Numbered from the stretch's first letter, positions 1-10,180 are shown. The stretch: 64,000 nt of DNA from Ruminococcus flavefaciens ND2009 (GCF_000621785.1 NZ_JHXI01000010.1:62001-126000), one strand, 5' to 3'. The notes: generated by a model from the letters alone, not told the origin. Program-made: numbers and translations.

Positions 1-848
1 ATAACGCCGCTCATGATGACCTTTATCGGGATATGTGTCTTCTGTCCGCCGTACTGCTTTCTGCCGACTACGCGCTTAGCATACTGGATCGGGATACGTC
101 TTTCTGCCTCGTTCATGAAGACAATGAAAGCGATCTCCGCGATTATGAATAAGAGATAGCCCAGTGATACGAAGAGGTACTTGCTGGGGTTATCCTTAGT
201 GAGCTTTACGAGAAGGGCTGCGTCGGTGGGGAATCTTGCTGCGATACCTGCAAAGAGGAGCACAGAGATACCGTTTCCGATACCCTTATCGCTGATCCTG
301 TTACCCATCCATACAACGATGAGAGCACCTGCTACGAAGCAAGCGATGATAACGAAGGCTGCGAAAGCGCCCTCTCCGCCGCTGCTGTACTTGAGTGCGT
401 GGAGCACTCCGCCGTCCTCAGCATCAACGTTCATACGCTTGAGTATGAGATAATATCCGTAGGACATTACTACTGCGAGGACCATAGCAACGAATGCTGT
501 GATCTTGTCAATCTTCTTTCTTCCCTCTTCGCCCTCATCGCGCATACGCTCGAGAGGAGGCAGTGCATAAGTCAGCAGCTGCATGATGATGGAAGCGTTG
601 ATGAATGGTGTGATCGAAAGTGAAAACATAGTAGCCTGAGACATAGCACCACCGGTGATGGTGTTCATATAGTCCAGGAAGCCTCCGTCGGAAGCCTTTG
701 TATCCATCCATGTCTTTACGACATCGGAATTCAGATAAGGAACTGCTACTGCGCAGCCGAATCTGAACAGGATGATCATGAATAATGTGTATAAGATCTT
801 TTTTCTGATCTCGGGGACGCCCCATGCCTTTCTCAAGGTCTGAAACAC
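1..848 (-). CDS. secY: Protein translocase subunit SecY (partial, C-terminus off window)
   Basis: Central channel of the Sec translocon in the cytoplasmic membrane. The 282 visible residues begin MFQTLRKAWG and show the family pattern: N-terminal amphipathic segment, TM1, the plug-region stretch, and several further hydrophobic helices including a conserved SDKGIGNGIS loop. The start is a GTG immediately after the rplO stop (TAA-T-GTG), preceded by GAGGTGATG, so SecY is translationally coupled to L15. The coding sequence runs off the left edge, so roughly the last third is missing. It is the last visible gene of the S10/spc operon, its usual place. Certain at family level; only the start codon choice is inferred. 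Confidence 0.97.
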   Translation of the reverse strand, partial: MFQTLRKAWGVPEIRKKILYTLFMIILFRFGCAVAVPYLNSDVVKTWMDTKASDGGFLDYMNTITGGAMSQATMFSLSITPFINASIIMQLLTYALPPLERMRDEGEEGRKKIDKITAFVAMVLAVVMSYGYYLILKRMNVDAEDGGVLHALKYSSGGEGAFAAFVIIACFVAGALIVVWMGNRISDKGIGNGISVLLFAGIAARFPTDAALLVKLTKDNPSKYLFVSLGYLLFIIAEIAFIVFMNEAERRIPIQYAKRVVGRKQYGGQKTHIPIKVIMSGV

Positions 849-849
849 A

Positions 850-1290
850 TTACATCACCTCTGCTTTCCCGCCAGCCTTTTCTATTTTTTCGATAGCGCT
901 CTGTGAGAATTTAGCAGCCTTTACAGTTAACTTAGCGGAAAGCTCTCCGTTTCCGAGGATCTTTACTCCGTCATAAACCTTCTTAACGAGACCCGAAGCC
1001 ACGAGAAGCTCTGTGTCTACTACTGTGCCGTCCTTGAACTTGTTAAGATCGGATACGTTAACGATAGCATACTTTGTTGCAAAGATGTTATTGAAGCCTC
1101 TCTTAGGGATTCTTCTTGCGAGGGGCATCTGACCGCCTTCAAAGCCGATCCTTACGCCGCCGCCGCTGCGGGCATTCTGACCCTTATGGCCCTTGCCTGC
1201 TGTCTTGCCGTTGCCCGAACCGTGGCCTCTGCCTATACGCTTTACAGCCTTGTTTGAATCGAGCGCAGGTGTTAATTCATGTATCTTCAT
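850..1290 (-). CDS. rplO: 50S ribosomal protein L15
   Basis: Large-subunit protein that binds 23S rRNA late in assembly. The 146 residues have the diagnostic glycine- and lysine-rich N-terminus ([20 protein letters not shown]) and the C-terminal globular part ending KAGGKAEVM. Length is normal. It lies between rpmD and secY as in nearly all Bacillota; its stop is 1 nt from the secY GTG, implying coupling. The start has a good upstream AGGAGG. No anomalies seen. Confidence 0.98.
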   Translation of the reverse strand: MKIHELTPALDSNKAVKRIGRGHGSGNGKTAGKGHKGQNARSGGGVRIGFEGGQMPLARRIPKRGFNNIFATKYAIVNVSDLNKFKDGTVVDTELLVASGLVKKVYDGVKILGNGELSAKLTVKAAKFSQSAIEKIEKAGGKAEVM

Positions 1291-1308
1291 ACCGTTGCAC
1301 CTCCTTGT

Positions 1309-1485
1309 TTACGCTTCTGTAACCTCAACGAGGTGTGAGATCTTCTTGATTTTTCCGTTTGTCTGCTCATTGTCGGGCTGTGTTGTAACATCTCCGACCT
1401 TCTTGAGGCCAAGTGACTGAGCAGTAGCGATCTGGTCCTGCTTTCTACCAATGAGACTCTTTACGAGCTTGATATTCTTTGCCAT
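1309..1485 (-). CDS. rpmD: 50S ribosomal protein L30
   Basis: A 58-residue gene read directly from the sequence between rpsE and rplO. The product begins [15 protein letters not shown] and contains the L30 core: conserved LVKSLIGR strand, then [15 protein letters not shown] and a C-terminal HLVEV strand. The ATG is preceded by GGAGG at about 9 nt. Length matches bacterial L30 (about 58-60 aa). Position rpsE-rpmD-rplO is the standard spc order, which supports the call despite the small size. Confidence 0.96.
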   Translation of the reverse strand: MAKNIKLVKSLIGRKQDQIATAQSLGLKKVGDVTTQPDNEQTNGKIKKISHLVEVTEA

Positions 1486-1499
1486 TTCTTACTGCCTCC

Positions 1500-2000
1500 T
1501 TAACCTAATATTTCCTTAACGGACTTTCCTCTCTTAGCAGCAACATCCTTAGCGGAAGTGCAGTTTACGAGGCCGTCGATTGTAGCTCTTACTACATTGC
1601 AGGGGTTATTTGAACGCAGTGACTTTGTTCTGATGTCCTTGATGCCTGCAACTTCGATCACGGCACGGACAGGACCGCCTGCGATAACGCCGGTACCGGG
1701 TGCAGCGGGCTTCATGAGAACTCTGCCTGCGCCGAATGCGCCAACGATTTCATGAGGGATAGTAGTACCCTTGAGAGAAACCTTTACAAGGTTCTTCTTT
1801 GCGTCCTCGATGCCCTTACGGATTGCATCGGGAACTTCTCCTGACTTTCCGAGACCGAAGCCTACTGTTCCGTTACCGTCGCCGACAACTACCAGTGCGG
1901 AGAACTTCATGATGCGTCCGCCCTTAACTGTCTTTGATACACGGTTGATAGCTACGACCTTCTCAACGAACTCAGGAGCCTGTGTTTCAATATTAGCCAT
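1500..2000 (-). CDS. rpsE: 30S ribosomal protein S5
   Basis: Small-subunit protein at the mRNA entry channel, involved in decoding fidelity and helicase activity. The 166 residues show the N-terminal dsRNA-binding-like S5 domain ([15 protein letters not shown], then [15 protein letters not shown]) and the C-terminal ribosomal fold with [13 protein letters not shown]. Length is typical. A GGAGG-type site precedes the ATG. Sits between rplR and rpmD in the spc segment. Confidence 0.98.
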   Translation of the reverse strand: MANIETQAPEFVEKVVAINRVSKTVKGGRIMKFSALVVVGDGNGTVGFGLGKSGEVPDAIRKGIEDAKKNLVKVSLKGTTIPHEIVGAFGAGRVLMKPAAPGTGVIAGGPVRAVIEVAGIKDIRTKSLRSNNPCNVVRATIDGLVNCTSAKDVAAKRGKSVKEILG

Positions 2001-2015
2001 TGTTTTACCTCCCTC

Positions 2016-2375
2016 TTAGAACTTTAATCCGTTTTCACGGGCACCCTCTGCGAGTTCCTTGACTCTGCCGTGGTAGAGGTAGCCGCCTCTGTCGAAAACT
2101 ACTTCGCTGATTCCCTTATCAGCTGCGTTCTTAGCGATCATCTCGCCGACCTTGCGGGCACCCTCAACGTTGCCGCCGTTGCCCTCAAAGCCCTTATCCA
2201 TACTTGATGCAGAAGCAAGAGTAACACCGTTTACATCATCGATGAGCTGAGCATAGATGTGCTTTGTTGAACGGAACACATTGAGACGGGGACGCTCGGG
2301 AGTTCCTGAGATCTTTGCACGAACTCTGCGGTGTCTCTTTAATCTTGCCTTATTGCTGTCAAATTTCTTAATCAT
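2016..2375 (-). CDS. rplR: 50S ribosomal protein L18
   Basis: 5S rRNA-binding protein of the central protuberance. The 119 residues begin with a basic tail ([18 protein letters not shown]) followed by the L18 core [21 protein letters not shown] and the C-terminal signature [20 protein letters not shown]. Length is normal. Flanked by rplF and rpsE in standard order with 15-20 nt gaps. Confidence 0.98.
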   Translation of the reverse strand: MIKKFDSNKARLKRHRRVRAKISGTPERPRLNVFRSTKHIYAQLIDDVNGVTLASASSMDKGFEGNGGNVEGARKVGEMIAKNAADKGISEVVFDRGGYLYHGRVKELAEGARENGLKF

Positions 2376-2394
2376 AGCAATTTGCTCCTTTTAA

Positions 2395-2940
2395 TTACTT
2401 CTTGCCCTTACCGGCCTTACCTTCCTTGCGGATGATATGCTCGCCTTCGTATCTGATGCCCTTGCCCTTGTAAGGCTCAGGGGGACGCTTTTCGCGAATC
2501 TCAGCTGCAAACTGACCTACAGCCTGCTTGTCGATACCGCTTACGATGATCTTGTTGGGCTGGGGAACTTCGAGCTTGATAGCGTCTGTTTCCTCAAGTA
2601 CAACAGGATGTGAGAAGCCAAGGTTAAGATTTACCTTGTTGCCGCTCTTTGCAGCACGGTAGCCGACACCCTCGATCTCGAGAGTCTTGGAATATCCGTT
2701 TGTTACACCCTCAACCATGTTGTTGATAAGTGTTCTTGTAAGACCGTGAAGTGAGCGATGACGCTTGTCGTCGCTGGGTCTTGTAACTGTTATAGTGCCG
2801 TTCTCGACCTCTATGCCGAGCTCAGGGCTGAACTGTCTCTTAAGCTCACCCTTAGGTCCCTTTACAGTGAGAAGATTGTTCTCATTCTTTACTTCTACAC
2901 CTGCAGGAACGCTTATAGGCATTTTACCGATTCTTGACAT
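2395..2940 (-). CDS. rplF: 50S ribosomal protein L6
   Basis: Large-subunit protein near the sarcin-ricin loop and the factor-binding site. The 181 residues carry two tandem L6 domains; [15 protein letters not shown] at the N-terminus and the conserved [14 protein letters not shown] motif near the C-terminus are diagnostic. A short basic tail ends GKAGKGKK. Length is typical. Downstream of rpsH and upstream of rplR. Confidence 0.98.
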   Translation of the reverse strand: MSRIGKMPISVPAGVEVKNENNLLTVKGPKGELKRQFSPELGIEVENGTITVTRPSDDKRHRSLHGLTRTLINNMVEGVTNGYSKTLEIEGVGYRAAKSGNKVNLNLGFSHPVVLEETDAIKLEVPQPNKIIVSGIDKQAVGQFAAEIREKRPPEPYKGKGIRYEGEHIIRKEGKAGKGKK

Positions 2941-2954
2941 GATCGATATCCTCC

Positions 2955-3353
2955 TTACCAGATGTATGCGAGGACCTCGCCGCCGACGTTGAGCTCTCTT
3001 GCCTTCTTGTCGGTTACGATTCCCTTTGAAGTTGAAACGATTGCAATACCAAGGCCTTTTCTTACCTTAGGCATATCTGCGCAGCTTGAGTAGATACGCA
3101 GACCGGGCTTTGAAACTCTTCTGAGTCCGGTTATAACGGGAGACTTGTTGTCGCCGTATTTAAGCGTGATCCTGATAACACCCTGCTTTCCGTCTTCGAT
3201 GAGCTGGAAGCCCTTTACATAGCCCTCGTCTACGAGGATCTGTGTGATGTCCTTCTTTACTCTTGAAGCGGGAACGTCAACAGTGGCGTGCTTAGCAGTA
3301 TTCGCATTGCGAATTCTTGTTAAAAGATCAGCGATTGTATCAGTTATCTGCAT
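2955..3353 (-). CDS. rpsH: 30S ribosomal protein S8
   Basis: Primary 16S rRNA-binding protein of the central domain; in Escherichia coli it is the translational repressor of the spc operon, and whether that applies here cannot be seen. The 132 residues start [14 protein letters not shown], the family hallmark, and end with the conserved [15 protein letters not shown] plus GGEVLAYIW. Normal length, standard position between rpsN and rplF. Confidence 0.98.
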   Translation of the reverse strand: MQITDTIADLLTRIRNANTAKHATVDVPASRVKKDITQILVDEGYVKGFQLIEDGKQGVIRITLKYGDNKSPVITGLRRVSKPGLRIYSSCADMPKVRKGLGIAIVSTSKGIVTDKKARELNVGGEVLAYIW

Positions 3354-3377
3354 GCCGAATGACCTCCTTCTTGTATT

Positions 3378-3563
3378 TTACCAGCTTGCCTTTTTAACAC
3401 CAGGAATCTGACCGTCGTGTGCAAGCTCTCTGAAACAGATACGGCAGATGCCGAACTTTCTGAGATATGCGTGCGGTCTGCCACAGATCTTACATCTGTT
3501 GTAAGCTCTTGTGGAATACTTGGGAGTTCTCTGCTGCTTATTGATCATTGCCTTCTTAGCCAT
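3378..3563 (-). CDS. rpsN: 30S ribosomal protein S14, type Z (zinc-binding)
   Basis: Small-subunit head protein. The 61-residue product starts [17 protein letters not shown] and carries two CxxC pairs (CKIC and CRIC, about residues 23-26 and 38-41), so it is the zinc-binding C+ form, also called RpsZ. An in-frame extension further upstream exists but would overlap rplE; the ATG used here has AGGGAGGAAAAGA just upstream and gives the exact family length. Located between rplE and rpsH, where Bacillota normally carry the primary zinc S14. Confidence 0.97.
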   Translation of the reverse strand: MAKKAMINKQQRTPKYSTRAYNRCKICGRPHAYLRKFGICRICFRELAHDGQIPGVKKASW

Positions 3564-3579
3564 TTCTTTTCCTCCCTGA

Positions 3580-4119
3580 TTACTTGATGAATGGAGCACC
3601 CAGAAGTGAAAGGAGCTCACGAGCTTCTTCATCAGTCTGTGCTGTTGTGATGAAGTTGATATCCATACCTCTTACCTTGTCGATCTTGTCGTACTCGATC
3701 TCAGGGAAGATGAGCTGTTCCTTGATACCTGTTGAATAGTTGCCCTTGCCATCGAATGAATTTGCGCTTATTCCTCTGAAGTCACGAACGCGGGGGAACG
3801 CAACGTTGAAGAGCTTATTTACGAATTCATACATTCTTTCGCCTCTGAGAGTAACTTTAACGCCGATAGGCATACCCTCACGGAGCTTGAAGTTTGCAAC
3901 TGACTTCTTAGCTCTGCACACTACAGGCTTCTGACCTGTGATAGCTGCGAGATCGGTCATGATGGCGTCGATGACCTTTGCGTTGTCCTTTGCTTCACCT
4001 GCGCCGACATTGATTACAACCTTGTCGAGCTTGGGGATCTGCATTACGCTCTTATAGCCGAACTTCTTCATAAGTGCAGGAGCAACGTCGCTAACATAAA
4101 AATCCTTTAAACTTGCCAT
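3580..4119 (-). CDS. rplE: 50S ribosomal protein L5
   Basis: 5S rRNA-binding protein contacting the P-site tRNA. The 179 residues include the signature [16 protein letters not shown] near residue 30 and the conserved [15 protein letters not shown] and [10 protein letters not shown] blocks. Length is normal. Lies between rplX and rpsN as expected; no irregularities. Confidence 0.98.
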   Translation of the reverse strand: MASLKDFYVSDVAPALMKKFGYKSVMQIPKLDKVVINVGAGEAKDNAKVIDAIMTDLAAITGQKPVVCRAKKSVANFKLREGMPIGVKVTLRGERMYEFVNKLFNVAFPRVRDFRGISANSFDGKGNYSTGIKEQLIFPEIEYDKIDKVRGMDINFITTAQTDEEARELLSLLGAPFIK

Positions 4120-4137
4120 GTCGTTTCTCCTTTACTA

Positions 4138-4479
4138 TTATTCAAAAGACTTTCCGCACTTCTTGCAAACGCGGAGCTTCTTGCCGTCCTCTACAACGTG
4201 GCCGATTCTTGTAGCCTTGCCGCACTTGGGGCAAACAAGCTGTACCTTGCTGGCGTATACGGGAGCCTCTGTTCTGATGATGCCGCCCTTTTCGCCCATT
4301 CTTGTAGGCTTAACGTGCTTTGTGATCATGTTGATGCCCTCAACGATGACCTTATCTTCCTTAGGGCTTACCTCTACGACCTTACCGGTCTTTCTGTCGC
4401 CCTTGCTGTCGAATTTATCCTCGTACTTGCCGGTGAGAAGGATTACAGTGTCACCGGTTTTAACGTGTACTTTACTCAT
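4138..4479 (-). CDS. rplX: 50S ribosomal protein L24 with zinc ribbon
   Basis: Assembly-initiator protein of the large subunit. The 113 residues start with the KOW motif (VKTGDTVILLTGKYEDK) and end with a CPKCG...CKKCG pair of CxxC knuckles (about residues 81-109), a C-terminal zinc ribbon seen in many Clostridia L24 proteins. Slightly longer than the zinc-free form because of this ribbon. Between rplN and rplE. Confidence 0.97.
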   Translation of the reverse strand: MSKVHVKTGDTVILLTGKYEDKFDSKGDRKTGKVVEVSPKEDKVIVEGINMITKHVKPTRMGEKGGIIRTEAPVYASKVQLVCPKCGKATRIGHVVEDGKKLRVCKKCGKSFE

Positions 4480-4497
4480 AATCGAATGACACCTCCA

Positions 4498-4866
4498 TTA
4501 AAGAACTTCAGGAGCGAGGCTGAGGATCTTTGTATACTCCTTTTCACGGAGCTCCTTAGCAACGGGCCCGAAGATACGGGTTCCCCTGGGGTTCTTGTCT
4601 TCCTTAATAATAACAGCAGCGTTCTCATCGAAGCGGATGTAAGTACCGTCCTCTCTTCTGAGACCCTTTGCTGAACGAACGATAACTGCCTTTACAACAT
4701 CGCCCTTCTTTACAACGCCTCCGGGTGTTGCTTTCTTAACTGAAGCAACTACGACATCGCCGATATTTGCATATCTTCTGCGTGTACCTCCCAGAACTCT
4801 GATACACATAAGCTCCTTAGCGCCAGTGTTATCAGCGACTTTAAGATAAGTCTGCATCTGTATCAC
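4498..4866 (-). CDS. rplN: 50S ribosomal protein L14
   Basis: Large-subunit protein forming an intersubunit bridge and the docking site of the silencing factor RsfS. The 122 residues show the conserved start [18 protein letters not shown] and the block [20 protein letters not shown] followed by [13 protein letters not shown]. Exact family length. Between rpsQ and rplX. Confidence 0.98.
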   Translation of the reverse strand: MIQMQTYLKVADNTGAKELMCIRVLGGTRRRYANIGDVVVASVKKATPGGVVKKGDVVKAVIVRSAKGLRREDGTYIRFDENAAVIIKEDKNPRGTRIFGPVAKELREKEYTKILSLAPEVL

Positions 4867-4905
4867 AGCGAGTTCCTCCTTTCAAGCTTTAAGCTTCTAT
4901 CAAAA

Positions 4906-5166
4906 TTACTTAGCCTTTTCAATGATATTTGTCACACGCCATCTCTTATCCTTGGAAAGCGGACGTGTTTCCATAACCTCAACGCGGTCACCGATCCTGC
5001 ACTCATTGTTTTCATCGTGAGCCTTAAGCTTAACGGTACGCTTGATGATCTTCTTATAAAGCGGGTGTTTAACGTTATCAACGATAGCAACTACGACGGT
5101 TTTATCCATCTTATCGCTTACAACCTTACCTACTCTTGTTTTTCTAAGGTTTCTCTCAGTAGACAT
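4906..5166 (-). CDS. rpsQ: 30S ribosomal protein S17
   Basis: Primary 16S rRNA-binding OB-fold protein. The 86 residues begin [20 protein letters not shown], with the conserved DKTVVVAI strand and the C-terminal [13 protein letters not shown] motif. Normal length and standard position between rpmC and rplN. Confidence 0.98.
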   Translation of the reverse strand: MSTERNLRKTRVGKVVSDKMDKTVVVAIVDNVKHPLYKKIIKRTVKLKAHDENNECRIGDRVEVMETRPLSKDKRWRVTNIIEKAK

Positions 5167-5185
5167 TAGCTAAATCCTCCCTTTC

Positions 5186-5386
5186 TTACTGCTGTGCAGC
5201 AAGCTCTGCCTCACGCAGAGATGTCTTGATGCGTGCAATATCCTTCTTTACAGCCTTGAGACGAGCTGTATTATCAAGCTGATTTATAGCCAGCTGAAAA
5301 CGAAGAGCGAAGAGCTCCTCCTTGAGGCTGGCGAGCTTCTCGTTGAGCTCATCAACTGACATTTCTCTGATTTCCGATGCCTTCAT
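5186..5386 (-). CDS. rpmC: 50S ribosomal protein L29
   Basis: Small two-helix protein at the peptide exit tunnel, part of the trigger-factor and SRP docking surface. The 66 residues show the pattern [29 protein letters not shown] followed by a second helix with [10 protein letters not shown]. The ATG overlaps the rplP stop (TAATG), so translation is probably coupled to L16. Confidence 0.97.
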   Translation of the reverse strand: MKASEIREMSVDELNEKLASLKEELFALRFQLAINQLDNTARLKAVKKDIARIKTSLREAELAAQQ

Positions 5387-5811
5387 TACTGCTCAACCTC
5401 CTGCTCTGCCTTTGTTACGAACTTACACTTGATAGGAAGCTTGTGCATAGCGAGACGCATAGCTTCTCTTGCAGTTTCCTCAGCTACGCCCTTGATCTCA
5501 AAGAGAACTCTGCCGGGCTTAACTACTGCTACCCAGTACTCGGGTGAACCCTTACCTGAACCCATTCGTGTTTCAGCGGGCTTCTCTGTGATGGGCTTGT
5601 CAGGGAAGATCTTGATCCAAACCTGACCGCCTCTCTTGATGTAACGGGTCATTGCGATACGGGCAGACTCGATCTGGTTGGATGTGATCCAAGCAGGCTC
5701 AAGTGCCTGAAGACCGTAATCACCGTAAGTTACCTTATTTCCTCTGTATGCCTTACCCTTCAGACGTCCTCTGTGGACTCTGCGGTACTTAACTCTCTTC
5801 GGAAGCAGCAT
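5386..5811 (-). CDS. rplP: 50S ribosomal protein L16
   Basis: Large-subunit protein near the A-site tRNA and 5S rRNA. The 141 residues carry [25 protein letters not shown] at the start and the motif [19 protein letters not shown] in the middle, both diagnostic. Length is normal. It abuts rpsC upstream and overlaps rpmC downstream by one base. Confidence 0.98.
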   Translation of the reverse strand: MLLPKRVKYRRVHRGRLKGKAYRGNKVTYGDYGLQALEPAWITSNQIESARIAMTRYIKRGGQVWIKIFPDKPITEKPAETRMGSGKGSPEYWVAVVKPGRVLFEIKGVAEETAREAMRLAMHKLPIKCKFVTKAEQEVEQ

Positions 5812-6599
5812 TACTGATTACCTCCTTCTCTTTTAGCGTCACGATTGAAATTTCTGTTTCCGCCTCTTCTGTTGCCGTCACGTCTGTCGTCACGGCGGCG
5901 TCTGTCATTATTTCTTGTATCGTTCTTGCGCTCGATCTTTTCTCTCTGAGCAGCTGCCTTTGCAGCGTCGCCCTTGAGAACTTCGCCCTTGTAGATCCAA
6001 ACCTTTACGCCAAGCTTGCCGTAGGTTGTATCAGCCTCTGCGAAACCGTAGTCGATGTCAGCACGGATAGTCTGGAGCGGGATAGTACCCTCGTGGTAGC
6101 TCTCGCTTCTTGCGATCTCGGCACCGGCAAGTCTGCCTGAAACCTTGACCTTGATACCCTTTGCGCCAAGACGCATTGTTCTGCCGATAGACTGCTTCAT
6201 AGCTCTTCTGAATGATACTCTGTTCTCAAGGTCGAGAGCGATCTTCTCTGCTACGAGCTGGCTGTCCATATCGGGCTGCTTTACTTCAATAATGTTGACG
6301 AGAACCTGCTTGTTCATCATCTTCTCGAGCTGTGCTCTGAGCTTCTCGATCTCTGCGCCGCCTCTTCCGATAACGATACCGGGCTTAGCGCAGTGGATGT
6401 GGATTCTAACCTTATCAGCAAAACGCTCGATCTCGATTCTGGGAACACCTGCAGCATACAGGCTCTTCTTGATGAAGTTACGAACGTTGTAATCCTCTAC
6501 GAGAGTGTTGCCGAAATCAGACTTATTTGCATACCAGCGAGAATCCCAATCCTTTATAACGCCGACACGAAGACCGTGCGGATTAACTTTCTGGCCCAT
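5811..6599 (-). CDS. rpsC: 30S ribosomal protein S3
   Basis: Small-subunit protein of the mRNA entry tunnel. The 262 residues include the N-terminal [21 protein letters not shown], the KH domain with [14 protein letters not shown] near residue 80, and the C-terminal S3 domain with [10 protein letters not shown]. It is longer than the usual 210-235 aa because of a roughly 40-residue hydrophilic tail (from about residue 222) rich in R, N, D and G. Such tails are variable in the family and probably disordered. Confidence 0.98.
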   Translation of the reverse strand: MGQKVNPHGLRVGVIKDWDSRWYANKSDFGNTLVEDYNVRNFIKKSLYAAGVPRIEIERFADKVRIHIHCAKPGIVIGRGGAEIEKLRAQLEKMMNKQVLVNIIEVKQPDMDSQLVAEKIALDLENRVSFRRAMKQSIGRTMRLGAKGIKVKVSGRLAGAEIARSESYHEGTIPLQTIRADIDYGFAEADTTYGKLGVKVWIYKGEVLKGDAAKAAAQREKIERKNDTRNNDRRRRDDRRDGNRRGGNRNFNRDAKREGGNQ

Positions 6600-6618
6600 T
6601 CTTCAAACCTCCTTGGGA

Positions 6619-6954
6619 TTATTCTTTTTCTTTAAGAACAACTGTGATGTGTGATGTTCTCTTTAAAATTCTATATGCTCTGCCCTGTGCTCTCGGCATG
6701 ATTCTCTTCATGATAGGACCGGGTGTTACGAAGCACTCGGAAACTACGAGATTATCCTTATCCATGCTGAAGTTGTTTTCAGCGTTTGCCTGAGCGGACT
6801 TAACAAGCTTTGCAACGATAGGGCTTGCAGCCTTAGGAGTAAGATCTAAAGTAGCTAAAGCGAGATCAACAGGCTTGTTTCTGATAAGATCCAGAACAAT
6901 CTGCACCTTTCTGGGTGATATACGAGCATTTCTTAAATAAGCTCTTGCTTCCAT
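6619..6954 (-). CDS. rplV: 50S ribosomal protein L22
   Basis: Large-subunit protein whose beta hairpin lines the exit tunnel. The 111 residues start [18 protein letters not shown] and include the tunnel-hairpin segment [19 protein letters not shown] followed by [10 protein letters not shown], all conserved. Standard length and position between rpsS and rpsC. Confidence 0.98.
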   Translation of the reverse strand: MEARAYLRNARISPRKVQIVLDLIRNKPVDLALATLDLTPKAASPIVAKLVKSAQANAENNFSMDKDNLVVSECFVTPGPIMKRIMPRAQGRAYRILKRTSHITVVLKEKE

Positions 6955-6974
6955 CTCTGAGCTCCTCCTTCCGC

Positions 6975-7259
6975 TTATTTCTTACCGTTGTTGGATGTCT
7001 TTGAGCCTGCGTGGCCCTTGTAAGTTCTTGTAGGAGCAAACTCACCGAGCTTGTGACCTACCATATCCTCTGTTACATATACCGGAACGTGCTTACGACC
7101 GTCATGTACAGCAAATGTGTGACCTACAAAGTCAGGGAATATTGTTGAAGAACGGCTCCATGTCTTGAGGACCTTCTTCTCACCTGCTTCATTCATTGCA
7201 ACGACCCTCTTCAGGAGAACTTCCTGGACATAAGGTCCCTTCTTAATGCTTCTGCTCAT
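6975..7259 (-). CDS. rpsS: 30S ribosomal protein S19
   Basis: Small-subunit head protein contacting S13 and the A-site finger. The 94 residues begin [18 protein letters not shown] and contain the signature [42 protein letters not shown]. Length is normal. Lies between rplB and rplV. Confidence 0.98.
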   Translation of the reverse strand: MSRSIKKGPYVQEVLLKRVVAMNEAGEKKVLKTWSRSSTIFPDFVGHTFAVHDGRKHVPVYVTEDMVGHKLGEFAPTRTYKGHAGSKTSNNGKK

Positions 7260-7281
7260 TTAATCAGTTCCTCCTTTCAGA

Positions 7282-8115
7282 TTACTTGCCGTTGCGGCGC
7301 TTTACGATGAACTTATCAGTTCTGTGATGCTTCTTACGAGTCTTGTAGCCGAGTGCGGGCTTGCCCCAGGGGGTAACAGGTCCGGGACGGCCGACAGGTG
7401 ACTTACCTTCACCACCACCGTGGGGGTGATCGCAGGGGTTCATTACAGAACCGCGAACTGTAGGTCTCCAGCCCATGTTTCTTACACGGCCTGCCTTACC
7501 ATAGTTAACGTTCTCGTGATCGATGTTGGAAACCTGACCGATTGCAGCCTTGCATCCGATCGGAACCTTTCTCATCTCGCCGGAAGGAAGTCTGATAAGA
7601 GCGTAGTTGTCCTCTTTGCCCATGAGCTGAGCCTGGTTGCCTGCGCTTCTTACGAGCTGAGCGCCCTTGCCGGGATAAAGCTCTATAGCGTGGATGAATG
7701 TACCAACGGGGATATCAGCGAGCTTGAGTGCGTTGCCGGGCTTGATATCAGCCTCGGAACCTGACTCGATCTTGTCGCCTACCTTGAGGCCGTTGGGAGC
7801 GAGGATATATCTCTTCTCTCCGTCCTCGTACTGAACGAGAGCGATGAATGCGCTTCTGTTAGGATCGTACTCAAGAGTCTGAACAACAGCGATCATATCG
7901 TCCTTGTCTCTCTTGAAGTCGATTACACGGTACTTTCTTCTGTTACCGCCGCCTCTGTGGCGAACTGTTATACGGCCGTAGCTGTTTCTTCCCGACTTCT
8001 TCTTCATGGGTTCGAGAAGGCTCTTCTCCGGCTCAACCTTTGACAGGACCGAGTAGTCAGTTACAGTCATCTGACGTCTCGAAGGTGTCGTAGGCTTATA
8101 TGTTTTAATAGCCAT
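7282..8115 (-). CDS. rplB: 50S ribosomal protein L2
   Basis: Large-subunit protein needed for subunit association and peptidyl transfer. The 277 residues start [18 protein letters not shown] and contain the highly conserved [18 protein letters not shown] loop near residue 225 and the basic C-terminus [17 protein letters not shown]. Full length. A 74-nt gap separates it from rplW; a small GGGAG/CTCCC hairpin lies in that gap (8146-8160). Confidence 0.98.
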   Translation of the reverse strand: MAIKTYKPTTPSRRQMTVTDYSVLSKVEPEKSLLEPMKKKSGRNSYGRITVRHRGGGNRRKYRVIDFKRDKDDMIAVVQTLEYDPNRSAFIALVQYEDGEKRYILAPNGLKVGDKIESGSEADIKPGNALKLADIPVGTFIHAIELYPGKGAQLVRSAGNQAQLMGKEDNYALIRLPSGEMRKVPIGCKAAIGQVSNIDHENVNYGKAGRVRNMGWRPTVRGSVMNPCDHPHGGGEGKSPVGRPGPVTPWGKPALGYKTRKKHHRTDKFIVKRRNGK

Positions 8116-8189
8116 TTTAACTTTCTCCTTTAATGCATTTTTTGCGGGAGCATTACTCCCATACTTTCTGACTTATATTAATGTAGGGA

Positions 8190-8483
8190 TCAAACCATAC
8201 CCTCGAAGAACTCGATAGACTTTGAATCCTCTGTAAGAGTGATGATAGCCTTCTTCCAGTCAGATGTCTTGCCGGCGAATCTGCCAACTCTCTTGGAGCG
8301 GCCGTTGCAGTTCATAGTGTTTACCTTTGCAACCTCTACGCCGAAGAGCTGCTCTACAGCCTTCTTTATCTCGGACTTGTTAGCGTCCTTAGCAACCTTA
8401 AAGGTGTACTTTCCGTTCTGGAGCTCATCCATTGACTTCTCAGTGATAACGGGCTTCAGAATGATGTCCTGAGCTGCTTTCAT
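8190..8483 (-). CDS. rplW: 50S ribosomal protein L23
   Basis: Exit-tunnel protein that docks trigger factor and SRP. The 97 residues contain [16 protein letters not shown], the helix [15 protein letters not shown] and the conserved [19 protein letters not shown] segment. Length is typical. It overlaps the rplD stop by one base, suggesting translational coupling to L4. Confidence 0.97.
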   Translation of the reverse strand: MKAAQDIILKPVITEKSMDELQNGKYTFKVAKDANKSEIKKAVEQLFGVEVAKVNTMNCNGRSKRVGRFAGKTSDWKKAIITLTEDSKSIEFFEGMV

Positions 8484-9106
8484 TATGCGTACACCTCCTC
8501 GATCTTTCCAACGGCATTCTTAACAACGATGAACTTATCGTAGTTGAGTATGTCGTAAACATTAAGAGTATTTACAGCAGCAGTCTTAACACCGGGGATG
8601 TTAGCTGCGCTCTTTACTACCTTTGCGTCAGCCTCTGCTGTTACGATGAGAGCCTTGCCCTCAACGCCGAGAGCCTTGAGCATTTCAACAACTGTCTTTG
8701 TCTTGTACTCGTCAAGTGTGAGAGCGTCAAGAACGATCATGTTGTTGTCGAGAACCTTAGCAGAAAGCGCAGACTTCATTGCGAGTCTCTTTACCTTCTT
8801 GTTAAGGGAATATCTGTAATCTCTGGGCTTGGGGCCGAGAGCGATTCCGCCGTGTACCCACTGAGGAGCACGGGTCGAACCCTGTCTTGCATGGCCTGTA
8901 CCCTTCTGTCTCCAGGGCTTTCTTCCGCCGCCGCTTACTTCTGTTCTTGTAAGTGTGGACTGTGTACCCTGTCTCTGGTTTGCAAGGTAATTAACAACTG
9001 CAGCGTGCATAACGCCTTCGTTGGGAGTGATTCCGAAAACTTCGTCGTTGAGCTCTGTCTCGGAAACCTGCTTACCTGTCATATCAAAAACTGAAATTGT
9101 AGACAT
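8483..9106 (-). CDS. rplD: 50S ribosomal protein L4
   Basis: Large-subunit tunnel protein; in E. coli it represses its own S10 operon by attenuation. The 207 residues include the extended-loop signature [21 protein letters not shown] and [24 protein letters not shown] around residues 55-95. Length is normal. Whether it acts on the rpsJ leader terminator in this genome is open; see the leader entry. Confidence 0.98.
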   Translation of the reverse strand: MSTISVFDMTGKQVSETELNDEVFGITPNEGVMHAAVVNYLANQRQGTQSTLTRTEVSGGGRKPWRQKGTGHARQGSTRAPQWVHGGIALGPKPRDYRYSLNKKVKRLAMKSALSAKVLDNNMIVLDALTLDEYKTKTVVEMLKALGVEGKALIVTAEADAKVVKSAANIPGVKTAAVNTLNVYDILNYDKFIVVKNAVGKIEEVYA

Positions 9107-9123
9107 TTACGCTTCCTCCTTCC

Positions 9124-9756
9124 TTAAGCCTTTACGCTGTCAACGATATAAACGATACCGCCCTTAGGACCGGGGATAGCGCCCTTGATAGCGATGAGAT
9201 TGTTCTCAGTGTCTATTTTAACGATTTCGAGATTCTGAACAGTTACCTGCTCTGCACCCATGTGACCTGCCATGCCCTTGCCCTTATAGATTCTTGAAGG
9301 GGATGAGCAAGCACCCATTGAACCTGCCTGTCTGTGAACAGGGCCTGTACCGTGAGTTTCCTTGAGTCTGTGCTGGTTGTGGCGCTTGATAGCACCTGCG
9401 AATCCCTTACCCTTGCTGGTGCCGACAACGTCGATAGCGTCGCCTACAGCAAATGTATCAGCCTTGATGATGTCGCCTACGTTAAGAGCGTCGCAGTCGT
9501 CAAGTCTGAACTCCTTGAGTTCCTTCTTGCAAGCTACGTCAGCCTTGTCGAAGTGACCCTTCATAGGCTTGTTAACTCTCTGTACCTTTACGTCGCCGTA
9601 GCCCAGCTGAAGAGCTGCATAGCCGTCGTTCTCTACAGTTTTCTTCTGTACAACGACACAGGGGCCGGCTTCTACTACTGTTACAGGAACAACTTTTCCT
9701 GTCTCGTCGAAGATCTGAGTCATACCGATCTTCTTACCGATAATGCCTTTCTGCAT
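9124..9756 (-). CDS. rplC: 50S ribosomal protein L3
   Basis: Early-assembly large-subunit protein whose loop reaches the peptidyl transferase centre. The 210 residues start [20 protein letters not shown] and contain [16 protein letters not shown] and [20 protein letters not shown] around residues 110-155. The ATG is preceded by AGGAGG. It is separated from rpsJ by an unusually structured 109-nt spacer. Confidence 0.98.
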   Translation of the reverse strand: MQKGIIGKKIGMTQIFDETGKVVPVTVVEAGPCVVVQKKTVENDGYAALQLGYGDVKVQRVNKPMKGHFDKADVACKKELKEFRLDDCDALNVGDIIKADTFAVGDAIDVVGTSKGKGFAGAIKRHNQHRLKETHGTGPVHRQAGSMGACSSPSRIYKGKGMAGHMGAEQVTVQNLEIVKIDTENNLIAIKGAIPGPKGGIVYIVDSVKA

Positions 9757-9781
9757 TTTCTTTTCCTCCTATAGGTTATTG

Positions 9782-9840
9782 GTTGATGATTTACACATCA
9801 ACATGACCGACGGTCTACCGTCATTCCGCTTCCCGAGCGG
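9782..9840 (-). ncRNA. Three tandem hairpins in the rpsJ-rplC spacer (candidate cis-regulatory RNA)
   Basis: Reading the transcribed minus strand after the rpsJ stop, three perfect stem-loops follow one another: CCGCT/AGCGG with a 5-nt loop (9826-9840), GACGG/CCGTC with a 4-nt loop (9809-9822) and GTTGATG/CATCAAC with a 7-nt loop (9782-9802). The last ends about 25 nt from the rplC start. Other gaps in this operon are mostly 0-25 nt and unstructured, so the arrangement looks deliberate, for example an autoregulatory protein site or an mRNA-processing element. No named RNA family was recognised. Confidence 0.5.
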
Positions 9841-9865
9841 TGGTTTCAAGCGTAATTTCGGTTAA

Positions 9866-10180
9866 TTACTTAACCTCCATAACAACGTCTACGCCTGCGG
9901 GGATCTCGAGCTTCTCAAGAGCAGCTGAAGTCTTGTCTGTAGGACGGATAACGTCTACAAGTCTCTTGTGAGTTCTCATCTCGAACTGCTCACGGCTGTC
10001 CTTGTACTTGTGTACAGCACGGAGAATTGTAACAACTTCCTTGTCTGTGGGGAGCGGGATAGGACCCGAAACTCTTGCACCACTTCTCTTAGCTGCCTCA
10101 ACGATCTTAGCTGCTGCAATATCAACAGTAGCGTGATCGTAGCCCTTGATCTTGAATCTGATCTTTTCGTTGACTGCCAT
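9866..10180 (-). CDS. rpsJ: 30S ribosomal protein S10
   Basis: Small-subunit head protein that also serves as NusE in antitermination. The 104 residues begin [16 protein letters not shown] and contain the signature [27 protein letters not shown] plus [14 protein letters not shown]. An in-frame extension of 23 residues lies upstream, but this ATG has GGAGG at about 9 nt and gives the family length. It is the first gene of the long ribosomal operon, behind a 317-nt leader. Confidence 0.98.
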   Translation of the reverse strand: MAVNEKIRFKIKGYDHATVDIAAAKIVEAAKRSGARVSGPIPLPTDKEVVTILRAVHKYKDSREQFEMRTHKRLVDVIRPTDKTSAALEKLEIPAGVDVVMEVK

